Below the pieces are notes generated by a model. It was not told the origin of the DNA. It was given only the letters and a program-made list of their open reading frames with translations, and made no database searches. From the NCBI RefSeq assembly GCF_032854445.1, contig NC_088307.1, forward strand, positions 10,170,001-10,234,000: a stretch of DNA of 64,000 nucleotides, written 5' to 3'. Positions 24,000-35,346 of this stretch are shown piece after piece. The DNA is from Liolophura sinensis (taxonomy: Eukaryota > Mollusca > Polyplacophora > Chitonida > Chitonidae). Position 1 is the first letter of the stretch. Every line of letters starts with the position of its first letter. The translations under genes and the position numbers were made by a program.

Positions 24000-24845
24000 A
24001 GAAAGCATTGTTCAAATCGGGTACCATGCTTGTCTATAAGTTCTTGATAATTTAAAAACTTCAAACACGCAAACGGCTCCACGAGTGATGTCACTTTGGA
24101 CCAAAACACAGCTAAACTGGGCAATCCCCCTACCCAACGCCAGGATTAAACCTACGCCTTGTGTGCAATGTTGTTACGTCACGTACCCCACTCACTGAGC
24201 AGGTCTTATACCATAAGACAAAGACAGTTGAAATGAAATTGTCGCCTTGCATGTTTTCGATTATTATGACTTATCATTCTTAAATGTTCTTACCACTTAA
24301 ACGTGTGAACGGCCAAGATGGTAACAAAAACATACATTCAACATGAGGCTAGCCACACCTCGATCTAACCGGAAAGCAAAGGGCAAATTCTGTTGTTTCG
24401 CTTGTGACGGCTTTGTACGTTCTTTGCGTCTTTATAACAGTTTCTGTTTTAAGGAAAAGACATCTCAAAACTACAGTAAGCATGGCCGTGTATTGTTATT
24501 TTCCACAATTAGCCCTGGACTAACCGCTGGGTATTTCATTGATCAATTGATCGACCACGAATTTACAATGGTCCCTTACATTTTACACGTGTATCATTGT
24601 TAATATATAGCTTACGCAGGATTATCTCCCCTCTGCTGCTGAACTACGAACTGCACAGCCCTCACATAGAAGAAATACGAAGGCTAAAATAACTGCATTT
24701 GTCTAATTTCAGGGACCGTGATCAGACTTACGGATCGTGAAAACAAGATAGAGTCTATGGAAAACACTCTATAGCTTTCTATGTAGGAAAATTTACTCAT
24801 CTATTTATATGGTTGATGGGGAAGTTAGTGACTTATTCATGAGAA
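24000..24845. other. Non-coding stretch, nothing recognised
   Basis: The 86-codon frame at 24343-24603 has no recognisable feature. Confidence 0.35.
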
Positions 24846-24851
24846 TTTGAA

Positions 24852-25084
24852 ATTTATTTATTTATTTGATTGGTGTTTTACGCCGTACTCAAGAATATTT
24901 CACCTATATGGCGGCTCTCAACATTATGGTGGGAGGAAACAGGGGAGAGCCCGCAGGCTGCTTGTAGACCTTTCTACGTACGGCTTGAGAGGAAGCCAGC
25001 ATAAGCTGACTTGAACTCACAGCGACCTTACTGGTGAGAGTCTCCTGGGTCATTACGCTGCTCTAGTGCGCTAACCAACTGACC
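24852..25084 (-). repeat. SINE family 1, near full length
   Basis: Tail, body and a worn tRNA head (TTGGTTAGCGCACTAG on the minus strand) are all present, with a deletion of about 25 bases near GAGAGCCCGCAGGCTG. Confidence 0.85.
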
Positions 25085-25542
25085 ATTTCACTTTTACCTT
25101 TTAGGGTTGTGGGCAATAAGACACAAGGTAACAGACTGGAGAATACATCTAGAACTGCAATGAGAGTGTGATAGCAGGCAAAATGTGACACGGTTAATCT
25201 TGGCCTCTTTTCTGTTTAGCTCAGTTAAGGGTTTATTTTAACCGTCCGTGTAAACAAATTAGCTACTTATATATACCTCTAGTAGAACACCTTGCAGAAT
25301 ATACGTGCTATGTTGTTACCTTCAAGTTTAGATTTCCTTGGTCTACAACTACTCAAGATCCTGTGTTGTTATCGCCTTTGAAAAAACATTTATCTTCGCC
25401 AGATTCTTCAGAAACACTGACGTAAATCTATAGCCCCAGAAGCAAGAGCTAAATTCGAGCACGCTATTTCCATTGCTCTATAGTGACAACTAGAAACAGT
25501 GAGAGTGACACTTTCGCTAATGAGCCAAAGAGATCGTTTGAT

Positions 25543-25720
25543 TTATTCATGGTTGGTACTCAACGCCTTGCTCAAGAATTTTTTACTTATATGACAACAT
25601 CAAACCGCCGATCTCGCCTGGTTCCGGACAACCCTATTGATTTAAAGCACTAGCCGAAACAGCGAAAGCTGGATTCGAACACGCGACCTCATTGGTGAAT
25701 AGCCTAACAGTCGCAGCAAA
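25543..25720 (-). repeat. Divergent tRNA-headed SINE relative
   Basis: The left part (TTGCTCAAGAATTTTTTACT, TATGACAAC) is a worn family 1 tail. The right part has a B box (GTGTTCGAATCC on the minus strand near 25670). Similar B-box words recur near 26850. Confidence 0.5.
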
Positions 25721-25750
25721 CCAGGATTAAGGGGGGGGGGGGGGGAAGAG

Positions 25751-25950
25751 NNNNNNNNNNNNNNNNNNNNNNNNNNNNNNNNNNNNNNNNNNNNNNNNNN
25801 NNNNNNNNNNNNNNNNNNNNNNNNNNNNNNNNNNNNNNNNNNNNNNNNNNNNNNNNNNNNNNNNNNNNNNNNNNNNNNNNNNNNNNNNNNNNNNNNNNNN
25901 NNNNNNNNNNNNNNNNNNNNNNNNNNNNNNNNNNNNNNNNNNNNNNNNNN
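25751..25950. other. Assembly gap (200 N)
   Basis: Exactly 200 undetermined bases preceded by a G run (25732-25745). The round size suggests a placeholder gap of unknown true length. Confidence 0.99.
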
Positions 25951-26285
25951 GCGATGACCTGTCGCCTAGGTTTCACGTCTTGATATTAACCTATTTGTAC
26001 GTACGCATACAGAAGATAGCAGGCATTACGATCTTACAACTGTTGGAATTAGAACGTGTAATGTGACACAAATTTAGTGCGCTATGGTTTGCCGCGCATC
26101 GCTGTAGTATACGTTCATATGCATGTATTGGTTGTACGAAGTCATAGGTGACGGTCGGGGACGCTGACCTAGTTATAGTAGCCTACTGCTACAGCGTGGA
26201 ACACGTGTATTCAGTTTAGGATATGAGGTAACATGAGTGCAATGATTTCCCCTGCTATTTATGTGAAGAATTTGTCAACTTCAGC

Positions 26286-26346
26286 CCGATATATATATAT
26301 ATATATATATATATTAAGGGGGAAGGTGGGGAGGGGGGGGGGGGGA
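26286..26346. repeat. (AT)n run followed by a G-rich run
   Basis: (AT)n at about 26289-26314, then a purine block of mostly G to 26346. Such runs commonly stall polymerases. Confidence 0.9.
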
Positions 26347-26352
26347 GGTTAG

Positions 26353-26553
26353 GGCTCTGGGCTCCATGGCTAGCGCAGCTTAATGACCCAGGAGCCTCTT
26401 ACCAATGCCGTCGCTCTGAGTTCAAGTCCAGCTCAAGCTATAAGGGGGAAGGTCTGGGCCCGGTTTCCTCCCACCATAATGCTGGCCACCGTCGTACAAG
26501 TGAAATAGTCTTGAGCACGGCGTAAAACACCAATCAAATAAGTAAATAAATAA
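26353..26553 (+). repeat. SINE family 1, internally deleted
   Basis: Worn head (GGGCTCCATGGCTAGCGCAG), body with AGTTCAAGTCCAGCTCAAGC, deletion of about 55 bases, then GGCCCGGTTTCCTCCCACCA and the usual tail. Confidence 0.85.
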
Positions 26554-26899
26554 TCATCAACAAAGCAAATTTACAATTAAGATCGAACAAATTCTGCCTT
26601 CCTGAGAAGAAAAAAAAACGTTTTCTAAATACTATACCGAATATGCATGCCTCACCCCTCCTCCAACCCCCCTCTGTTTGAATTATTTCCTGGTTATTTG
26701 TTGAACTGAGTTATGTTTTATTTAGCTTTTTATGGTTTGGTGAATGATGATTTAAGTTTGCATAGGTGAAAAAAAACAAAGTCTACAATAGTAAACTAAG
26801 CTGACCTTCGCCAGGAATCCCTGGATTTACAGCCGCAACCAAATCAGCAAGAGCGAGATTTGAACATGCGTCTTCATTGACCTGGGTGAAAGAGTGTGA

Positions 26900-27150
26900 G
26901 CTCTGTGGCCTAGTGGCTAAGGTGCTAGTATACCGGAATCAACCAGGGGTCTTTCATCAATGCCGTCGATCTGCGTGTAAGTGCAGCTGAAGCATGCTTG
27001 CTTGCTTTCCGGTCGTGCGTGGAAAGATTTGAGGGCAACCTGTCCATGGTCGTGGGAGCCCTCGGACTCTGCCCGGCTTCCTTCCACCGTGATGTCGTAT
27101 AAGTGAAAGATTCTTGAGTACCGTAGTCAAACCAATCAAATAAAATCAAA
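26900..27150 (+). repeat. SINE family 1, full length but old
   Basis: Head GCTCTGTGGCCTAGTGGCTA through a diverged body to CTTGAGTACCGTAGTCAAAC and AATCAAATAAAATCAAA. An older subfamily judging by divergence. Confidence 0.8.
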
Positions 27151-27234
27151 TCTTGAGTATACAAATCATATACGTCCATGTACGTGTAGACAGAGGATAA
27201 TATTGTCAAAGACGTACAGCATAGAATGTAAGGC

Positions 27235-27385
27235 CAGATCATTAGCGACAGTGTGATAGCTTGCAAATGGTCACACATAACCGGTGAAATACGGCCTCTT
27301 GTAAATTTACCACACTCAGGGTTTTAATCTAACTGTTCACGTAAATGCATAAATAGTAGTTTACATGCCCTCTGGCAAGACAAAG
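27235..27385 (+). repeat. Rep-A, 5' half (forward)
   Basis: TTAGCGACAGTGTGATAGCT, CACACATAACCGGTGAAATA and ACTGTTCACGTAAATGCATA are present. A worn reverse copy follows at about 27470-27620. Confidence 0.7.
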
Positions 27386-27629
27386 CTTTGAGTGAAAACA
27401 AAAGGCCAGCGGCGAGAGGAAATCATCGCACCTCGCTCGTTACCCTGCTGTTAATTCACAGTTTCATCCACAGTAGGGCTCTCCTTAAGGCGTGGTGCTA
27501 TGTGGGTTGTAAGATGTTATTACTTTAAGTATTTACCTTAACAGTAAGAATAAAACTCTTTTGAAATAAATTGACAAGTGACCATATCTGATCAGGTAAT
27601 TGTGACCGTTGGCCTACAATCCCACTAAA

Positions 27630-28240
27630 ATCGTTGTCTTGTTATATACTCCAATATGGTACTCTCTTTAACATCGGGAGTAAAACACCTGTTCAATCAA
27701 ATCATTGAACAAATCGTTTATATCGGAAACGTTTTATTTCGGTTTGGGGACCACACTGCACTTAGGTAAATCCCTCTAATTAAGTCAACCTTATACATTC
27801 ACAACGCCTACGAGATTTGAGGCTTGGCTTAGCTAACCGATTTGTGCCTTAAATGCTGTATTCCCAGCATATCTCCATACACTTTAATGTCCGTGTTCAT
27901 CGACCGAAATACGTCGGTTGCAACATGAAGAGAGACTAATTGCACTTTGGGACATTTTGTTTGGCCAAACAATTAATCGTGATTCATAATTTGGCTAGGT
28001 AGATAATTAAGTACCTGAATGTCTATACGGTTTGCTGCACAAATTAACTCGGGAGAAAGCACATCGATCCAACCAATGAGTTGCTCCATTCAGAAGGCCT
28101 CACACATGGGTTAAAGATACCTGTGGGTACATGCGTATGAGAATTTTTTAAAGAAATAAACCGGACAGAGCTCCAGCCTAGCGTAATCTCCCGTCCGTGA
28201 TCAGTTATCCCGTAAAACCATATACGTGAAAGTACTGAGA
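27630..28240. other. Non-coding stretch, nothing recognised
   Basis: No supported frame, repeat or RNA signal. Confidence 0.35.
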
Positions 28241-28245
28241 TGTGT

Positions 28246-28370
28246 AAGCCTGCGGATGATCGTGTGTTTCCCCTCAGGCCTCTGCCCGGTTTCCTGCAAC
28301 CAAAACGCTGGCCGCAGTCGAGTATGTAAAATATTCTTGAGTACGGCGTAAAACCCCAATTAAATAAATA
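28246..28370 (+). repeat. SINE family 1, 3' half (left arm of a tail-to-tail pair)
   Basis: GCCTGCGGATGATCGTGTGT through GAGTACGGCGTAAAACCCCA to AAATAAATATTA. Confidence 0.85.
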
Positions 28371-28373
28371 TTA

Positions 28374-28499
28374 TTTTTTTATTTATTTATTTGATTGAAG
28401 TTTTACGCCGTACTCAAGAATATTTCACTTATACGACGGCGGCCATTATGGTGGGAGGAAACCGGGCAGAGCCTGAGGGGAACGCCACGACCATCCACA
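28374..28499 (-). repeat. SINE family 1, 3' half (right arm of a tail-to-tail pair)
   Basis: TTTATTTATTTATTTGATTG through TTTTACGCCGTACTCAAGAA to GCCACGACCATCCAC, immediately after the plus-strand copy. Confidence 0.85.
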
Positions 28500-28519
28500 G
28501 AATTAAATAACTAAATTAT

Positions 28520-28615
28520 TGAATTCAGCCGTACATGACCATGCGACCGCATTGGCCAAGTGGGAAGACTTAAACTCTAGAGGTAACACATTAAACGACT
28601 CGGCCACCAAGTGTC
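28520..28615 (-). repeat. tRNA-like (Leu/Ser type) SINE head
   Basis: The minus strand reads GGACACTTGGTGGCCGAGTC then AGAGTTTAAGTCTTCCC, which resembles A and B boxes. Worn and not a credible functional tRNA. Confidence 0.4.
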
Positions 28616-28619
28616 CTGG

Positions 28620-29985
28620 TAGAACGTTAAAAGACGATTTGAAAACATTCGTTGAACGTTAATTGGTTAGTCCTGGTAGGGAGGAGGAATTGTACTTATG
28701 CGCATCTTAATAGGTGCTTCTTGTCAGCGGGCTAAGAATTAAGGGAGAGGTCAAGTGCATGTGTTGATTGGGTTAGTGTTGGAAACCGGATCCTGTTGCC
28801 GCTACCACTTCCATAACCAAGAATGCAACTGTGCGTATTTTGAAGGTACAATGTATTTTATTTTGCTCAACCATTTTTAGTATACTGCTTGGTATAACAG
28901 CAATGGAAGTTGTAACCTTGTCACAGGTATGAATTTTATTGATGAAATTTTCGGCGAGAGAACACGCTATGCCTTCCTCGTACGTCGCAGAAAGACGCGC
29001 CAACGTTTATTGGTAGTGGAATGTTTTGGACTGAATTACAGCCATTGTTAACTTTACATAAGTTAACATTGTCACTTATGTAAAATTTATAGGATTTTGA
29101 GCCCCGTTAGCTCATGCTATACTGGATGGAGCGCTGTTTGTGTAGACCACGGCATGATTCATGTCGGGCAGTACTTCATTAGTGTTCATCAGCATTGAGA
29201 TATGCTAAACATGTTTACTGAAAAATAATATTGATTTGATGAAAATAACGTAATAAATTCGCGATGACACACTGTTCAAACTTGTAAAGCACATTAAGCG
29301 AATTTACTTCAGTCAGGGTTGCAATTTAAAGCAGAAGATCACAAAATATAGGAATCCTTTTCGCAATGGTTTAATCGTTGTAGTCATTATTATCGTTGAC
29401 TGGCCGGTTATAACCGGTTATAGCGATGGGTTGAACAACAGGACAAAGTATTCTGATCACTGGCATAGACGCAAGTATAATCTTACAGAAAGTCCCTCCC
29501 CTACCCCTCCCGCTATATCGTACACACGAACCTTATTAAACGTAGTCCCTTTCAACTAGTGAGCTAATAAGAGCTCTTTGGTTACACTCGCCGTCCGGTT
29601 TCCTTTCATGTCAAGGAAAAAGATAAAGTGAAGGATCAAACGTCATCTTCTCCAGCCTTTAATAATGGATAATTGTATACCAAGATCATCTTAATAACAA
29701 CCGGAAAGGTACGACACAAGTTAATGACGGACACGTATCTATCACGTATGCCCCATACGCTGTCGAGAAGTTGGAACTAGCGTATGGTACGCGGAACTGA
29801 CCGTTATTAGTGTACCTGCATGCTGTGCCAAAACAACATCATCGGGGAGGTCTGTAGGGGGAAAATTGGTGAACAATACAGCGCTTACAGATGCAAGGTC
29901 ATTACGAGTGCATTGAAGAGTCAGATACAGCCACCGATGGTCTGATTTTCACGGACGTAAGATTATAACAATAGCGTTGATGATT
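28620..29985. other. Non-coding stretch upstream of receptor copy 1
   Basis: A weak tRNA-like word set occurs at 29101-29180 (GCCCCGTTAGCTCATGCTAT). A CAG acceptor candidate (ATTCTTGC-AG|GAGAG) at 29992/29993 would place a splice site 79 bases before the receptor ATG. Confidence 0.3.
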
Positions 29986-30071
29986 CTTGCAGGAGAGTAT
30001 TTACCGTTGCTTGTCTGGATTCTTAACGCTGTGTCGTTCTCAAAATATTCCAGTTAACTTCAATATCTGCC

Positions 30072-31099
30072 ATGTCATCACCCAACAATACCACGATGGA
30101 AACATGGACAGAGAACAGCACAAACCGAGAAAGCTCAGTGGCTTTCGTGACCCTTACAGGGGTTTTGATCGTAACGGGGACATCGCCCAATGGTTACATC
30201 ATTGCGAGTTTTCTGAAGAAATTCCGTGGCTCGCCACTTAACATGACGATAGTTAACCTGGCCATCGTGGATATTCTAGTGCTCATGGTGGTCATCCCTA
30301 TGTGTCTGGTGACGTTAACGATTTCTGACGTCGCGACGTCGCTGTGTGCAGTGCCATCGGAATGATCGGCCAGACCCTCGTCACCTATTCCTTGCACGTC
30401 CAGTGTCTTATTCTCTACGCTACAGTTCGCACAGTGACTAAGGTTTCACCAAATAACAAAGCAGCCGTTAGTCAGCTGCACCTGGCGTTCATCAGTGTGG
30501 CTTGTCTAGCTGTTGACACATGCGTGACGGTCTACCCTAGTGTCAGATATGGAGTCCTTCAAAAGCTTCCTTCGGTCGGTTACTGTTTCTACACTTTCTC
30601 CAGTACTACACTCTGGTACCGGGCAATTTTAATATTTTATGTCCTCCACATATCGGCATCGGTTTTGCTCTGTACTATATTTTATATTGTTCTGACAAGG
30701 TTTGTTCGGAAAAACTCGGCCAGACCATCGCTTGCCCGTCAACGACACGTGTACGTATTTAAGATGACGTTTGGTAAGCTTCTAATTTGGCTGCTGTCCT
30801 ATTCCTTTATCATTGCGGCCCGTGCTGTTGGATACCAAAATAAGTGGCCGGAAGTGACATTTCAGATAAGCTACCTCCTGTTATGGTCCAACTCTGTCCT
30901 GAATCCTCTTTGTCACATCTTCACATCTCCTCTCAGAAGAACGATTGTCTCCGGGTGTTTGGCAATGGTGGCGACAGTAGCTCCTCATGGCGACTCACAG
31001 CTGACTGATCAACCCAACAACGGTTCAAACCAGCAAAGGATTTCGTCTAGACTTACCAATGCTGAGCAAAGCAAAACTGTTATGGCAAATCTTCCATAG
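30072..31099 (+). pseudogene. Cluster GPCR copy 1, broken by a 2-base insertion
   Basis: This is the same receptor family as 47996-49048. The start ATG at 30072 matches the paralogues (MSS-N-N-T-T opening). TM1, TM2 and the first extracellular loop are readable for 90 codons (NMTIVNLAIVD at TM2). At 30343-30347 a TGTGTG run has one extra TG relative to the intact copy. The frame changes there, and an in-frame TGA ends the first piece at 30365. The rest, from the TM3 Cys onward, continues in the other frame to 31099, with VRTVTK in place of DRY, the shared SPNNKAAVS loop, a RKNSARPSLARQRHV third loop and NPLCHI in TM7. Apart from the 2 bases the sequence is open for about 341 codons, so the damage is recent, or a sequencing error, or a polymorphism. 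The upstream flank does not align obviously with copies 3 and 4. Confidence 0.85.
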
Positions 31100-31289
31100 C
31101 AACATATACAGAACACGGTAATGCCACTATCTGAGGCTTAAGGAAGGATAGCAAGTAACTTGCCATGGTAACAAAAGATGGAGGGGAAAACAAATCTCCC
31201 CAATGCGCTAGACAAACATTCCTCTAGGACGTCACAATGGTTTTACCGAAGTGCAAAAAGGAAACCAACACGAGGGTCTCAACAAAATG

Positions 31290-31535
31290 ACATCACAAAT
31301 GTAGTTCAACTTGATAAAAGACCTGTGTGTTCCCCAACACTCCAAAGCTAAGTTCAACCTGGTGACCAAACAATGCAGAGACGCAACTGCCTTAAGATGA
31401 ACTCGATCCAAGTCTGTGCTTTACAACTGGGGGCTCATCCAGTTGACGCCACCAATATGGTTCAAGTTGACAACTTCTCAAAACGACCTCTGTGTTCCAT
31501 ACGTTCCGTCTGGTGACCAAACAATGAAGTAACTT
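31290..31535. repeat. Imperfect tandem duplication in the 3' flank of copy 1
   Basis: The words TTCAACTTGATAAAAGACCT...GTGACCAAACAATG and TTCAAGTTGACAACTTCTCA...GTGACCAAACAATG recur about 160 bases apart. Confidence 0.5.
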
Positions 31536-31539
31536 AAAT

Positions 31540-32475
31540 GTTTTCTATGTTAAGTCAAGTGGTGTTTTTTTTTGTATGCATGGAAGTCGCGTGAGTTGGT
31601 CAGCAAAAACTCCTAGAACATACGCTTACAGTTAATCTTATTTCTTCATTTTATTGACAACTTGTGCGGGTATATTAACAAATTCGTTTAATGGCGCAAC
31701 ATGATGTCAGAAGTGGTAAAGGTTTTGGTCTACTGTGTGATGTTCTAAAGACTTATTGCCGTTTGAATAATCGTCCTTCAAGCTGTTCTCGCCTTGTGTG
31801 TGGGTAATGATCAGCGATGTCAAATTCACAGTGAATCTGTGCAGGCGTATGCCAGCCGTCAACAAAAATGCACGACCACGTGTCAATAATCGCAAGGCCA
31901 ATTCCCAAATCGTTTAAGTTTAAAGTACGAAATTATGACGAAATCATGAAGGAGAAGGTTTCAACAGTTTTCGATGATTTTATACAGGTGCACGAAATGT
32001 TCTAGAAAATGAATAAAATTCAATAGTATTCAAATCGTATACCATGTTTGTATATATGTTATCGATAATTAAAATATGTATTTTAGTGCGCTTTCATCGC
32101 AGCTGTTTGTATATCCAACATTGCTATCTAATTCAACACGACAAAGGACGCGAAGGTCTTTTACACGACAGCTCTCAAACTTATTTTTTCGGCAATGAAC
32201 TCAACAATAACTTCACATGTAAAAACATATTCTCGGAGATTTTCTAAGGATAGATGACTTGAGCCACACGAGAATTTGTGACATTTCTGCTTGTTTTCTC
32301 TGTGTTTTCCTGTCTACAGCGTCGTTGTACCGACTAAATAATGGAAGTGCGTTTACAGTGTATTCTAGCATAAAACAACATTTTGCCGTTGGACTAGGCA
32401 TCCGCGAGACTTTGATTTTTCGCATTGTTTTTATTTTGCTGAAAGTTAAATGTGATGACAACATGGGGTAATTCT
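31540..32475. other. Non-coding stretch sharing words with 51.6 and 60.3 kb
   Basis: At 31930-31990, TCAACAGTTTTCGATGATTT matches 60290-60350. At 32100-32120, TTTGTATATCCAACATTGC matches 51628-51650. These are old duplicated non-coding blocks. No gene is seen. Confidence 0.4.
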
Positions 32476-32479
32476 AATG

Positions 32480-32690
32480 ACGTCTACTGGATTACAATTA
32501 ATATCACTGCATTTGTAAACCTAATTCTACTTCAGCCATAGTGCTATATAGGGCTTGTTATTTGCTACAGTTTAAATATTCATGTAATAGAATAAAACCT
32601 TAACTGAGGATTCACCGGTTACATGTCACCATTTGTGAATTATCACACTGTCGTCGCTGCTCTGGTTTTACTCTCTATTAACTTTTTATT
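32480..32690 (-). repeat. Rep-A copy (reverse)
   Basis: TAATATCACTGCATTTGTAA, CACCGGTTACATGTCACCAT and GTCGTCGCTGCTCTGGTTTT are present. Confidence 0.78.
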
Positions 32691-33094
32691 ATATTTGGGA
32701 CATTTAGTATGCGCTGTGGTCAACAGCAGCATGCAGTGCAAACTGTGTCTTTTGTTCTCGGAATCTTTATGTGCTGTTTTATAAGAATCTGTGGCAAACT
32801 GTACACGCGAATCTCGATTGCAAACTGATTTTGTTTCAATCTCTGAAATATGTATGGTTAATTTTTGGAGATCCTTGACTTATTAGGCATCTTTCAGGTG
32901 GATTCACAATCTATGAAAGCGTGCTTCCACAATTGTTACAGGCCTACCGTGTAAAGATGAGCATGTGTAGTGATCAGTATCTAATTTGGATTTTGAGTTT
33001 AAATTTGGATATTGTGTTACCAGACAACGGCCTGAACTATGATTTTGATACTTCGCTTAATATTTAGAGTAACTGTAGACCAGTGTCGTATACT

Positions 33095-33295
33095 AATCTC
33101 AAATTAACATCTCTGCAATTTTTGTTTTGCGAAATTCTGCTTAAACCACGGTGCAAGGAGGGTGTTTTTAAGTTGCTACTATGGAAGCATTTACATGAGC
33201 CTTAAATGACTAAGAATTCCCCGATTACGTGTGACCATTTACCAAATATCACTGTCGTCGCTACTCTCGTTTCACCGTCCATGGTGGTGTTATTT
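33095..33295 (-). repeat. Rep-A copy (reverse)
   Basis: ATTCTGCTTAAACCACGGTG, GATTACGTGTGACCATTTAC and ATCACTGTCGTCGCTACTCT are present. Confidence 0.78.
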
Positions 33296-33438
33296 CCATT
33301 ACATTGCTTTCTTTTGAAAAATACACAAAGACTGTTGTGTGTCAGAGAAGTGTAAGTGATATATGGTTGTCTGTGCTATATTAAACTGTTTCCCTTTTCT
33401 GTCTGTTATATCTTGACATGTCTAGCTTATATCTTGAC

Positions 33439-33522
33439 AGGTTTCCACCCACCATAATGCTGGCCGCCGTCGTATAAGTGAAGTATTCTTGAGCACCAAT
33501 CAAAGAAATAAATAAATATATC
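33439..33522 (+). repeat. SINE family 1, short 3' fragment
   Basis: GGTTTCCACCCACCATAATG to CACCAATCAAAGAAATAAAT. Confidence 0.85.
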
Positions 33523-33809
33523 TTGGTATGTCTAGCTTATATTTTGATATGTCTAGCTTATATCTTGATATGTATATCATAATTTGAATTTATTTATGAT
33601 GGGCTTTCTTTTACTCAACCAAAAAAAACATAAAATTTGGGCATCGCGATTCAGAAATTTGAGATCTGCGTTGGCGAAACCATTGAAACATTTGTGCGTT
33701 AATGTTTGGGCAGAAAAGAACACTGGGCATCTGTGGATTCTGATCTAATCTCAAATGCTGCAAGTGGATGACAACATGGATTCATTAAGAAATTGTGTTT
33801 TGAAAAAGT

Positions 33810-33900
33810 GTTCTGTATATGTTGCCATGGAAGATTAACAGTTTTGCTTTGCTCAGCATTGGTAAGTCTAGACGAAATTCTGTGCTGGTTTGAACCGCAT
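33810..33900 (-). pseudogene. Inverted fragment of a cluster-GPCR C-terminal tail
   Basis: About 90 bases on the minus strand closely match 31013-31105 of receptor copy 1. They encode the same tail words (SNQHRISSRLTNAEQSKT against SNQQRISSRLTNAEQSKT) and continue past the stop region through CATGGCAACATATACAGAAC. Nothing of the receptor body accompanies it. It lies about 2.8 kb downstream of copy 1 in the opposite direction, so an inverted partial duplication is likely. Confidence 0.85.
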
Positions 33901-33956
33901 GTGGTAAAACATGCAACAGATGCTAGAAACCTAACCATTTTGCTTTAAAATGTCCC

Positions 33957-34247
33957 GGGCCTCCGTGGCTCAGTTGGTTAGCGCGCTAGCGTAGCGTAAT
34001 GACCCAGGAGTCCCACCAATGACCCAGCGACCCACCAATGCGGTCGCTGTGAGTTCAAGTCCAGCTCATGCTGGCTTCCTCTCCGGCCGTACGTGGGAAG
34101 GTGTGCCAGCAACCTGCGGATGGCCGTGGGTTTCCCCCGGGCTGTGCCCGGTTTCCACCCACAATAATGCTGGCCGCCGTCGTATAAGTGAAATATTCTT
34201 GAGTACGGCGTAAAACACCAATCAAATAAATAAATAAATTAATTAAA
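33957..34247 (+). repeat. SINE family 1, full length, with small internal duplication
   Basis: Complete copy from GGGCCTCCGTGGCTCAGTTG (tRNA-like A box TGGCTCAGTTGGTTAGCG) through B-box-like GAGTTCAAGTCC to AAATAAATAAATAAATT. A short duplication repeats ACCCA...CCACCAATG near 34000-34040. Confidence 0.92.
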
Positions 34248-34259
34248 ATGTCCCAAAAA

Positions 34260-35125
34260 AGGAACCAACGTACTACAAATTTATCAGCTTGATACTGATA
34301 GTGAAATTTCACACGAAGATTATGGGGTGTTTGGGAATTATCGGAAACACTTGTACAAGGAAATGACAATGTATTCGAATTGGACTACTGCCCCGATGAT
34401 GTTATGTTCGAGCCTTGTCAATGGAGATGCCAAACTAGATTGTCCATTTAGAAATAAACACGACTGACTGCGTGGAATGATCAGATTTCGGAAACAACCC
34501 AGATACGTATTCGAAAGTGTAACACCCCATTTTTGAAAGGTTTCCATAAATATCGGAAACGCATTAAAGCGTTATCTCTGGCTTCTGGTCGGCGGAAATT
34601 TGAACAAGTGTTAAGGTTGCGTCTCCTTGGTCACAAACGCATTTACAAATGCAAACTTTAGTTGTGGCAAAATAGTTAAATTTGGCCTTAAGATCATCTA
34701 ACCTCTCTCGGACGTCATGACTTCGAATCCGGCACATAGAGTTTTGTCTCGGGCATCGTGCACCAGGAGAGATTAATGAATTCGAAAAGTACTGACACCT
34801 GATCACAACCGCATAACCGGTCATTGTATAACCGTATCAAAATAAATGCCTTCCAGCACAGACTTTTTTTTTTGGAAAGCTAATTTTTTCAAGGCAGTAA
34901 CTTGTCAAGCCAGCTTATAGAAAGGTACCTATTGCTCTTCATACACCGAGTTCAACCGAGTGAAAATCAGCCTAACTCAATGTGCAATATCACCAGCCTC
35001 AGTGTCTATTGATTGGATTTACGCAAAATTTGGTACTGTAAAAGCCTGATGAACTTTTGTGGGCTTTGTGTTGATCCATAACATTCAAGATTTGTCTTGT
35101 TTGTGTAGATGGACTCAGCTGGAAT
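34260..35125. other. Non-coding stretch, nothing firm recognised
   Basis: A lone B-box-like word (GGATTCGAAGTC on the minus strand) occurs at about 34720-34731. No supported frame. Confidence 0.35.
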
Positions 35126-35129
35126 CAAA

Positions 35130-35346
35130 AGAATCAGAGATAGTAACAATCTCTAGGTGTTTCTAGTCTCGCAGTAATAGAAAGAATCAGAGATAGTAAC
35201 AATCTCCAGGTGTTTCTAGTCTCGCAGTAATAGAAAGAATCAGAGATAGTAACAATCTCCAGGTGTTTCTAGTCTCGCAGTAATAGAAAGAATCAGAGAT
35301 AGTAACAATCTCCAGGTGTTTCTAGTCTCGCAGTAATAGAAAGAAT
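35130..35346. repeat. 53-bp tandem repeat, 4 copies
   Basis: Unit starting AGAATCAGAGATAGTAACAA at 35130, 35183, 35236 and 35289, with a stub at 35342. The copies differ by about one base (TCTCTAGG against TCTCCAGG), so the amplification is recent. Confidence 0.95.

Noticed and set aside
29101-29180. tRNA gene starting GCCCCGTTAGCTCA
   Set aside because: The B box is weak and no cloverleaf can be drawn.
31690-31710. ATGATGTCAGAAGTGGTAAA resembling the LTR primer-binding site
   Set aside because: Several mismatches to the site at 382-399 and no LTR-like ends nearby.
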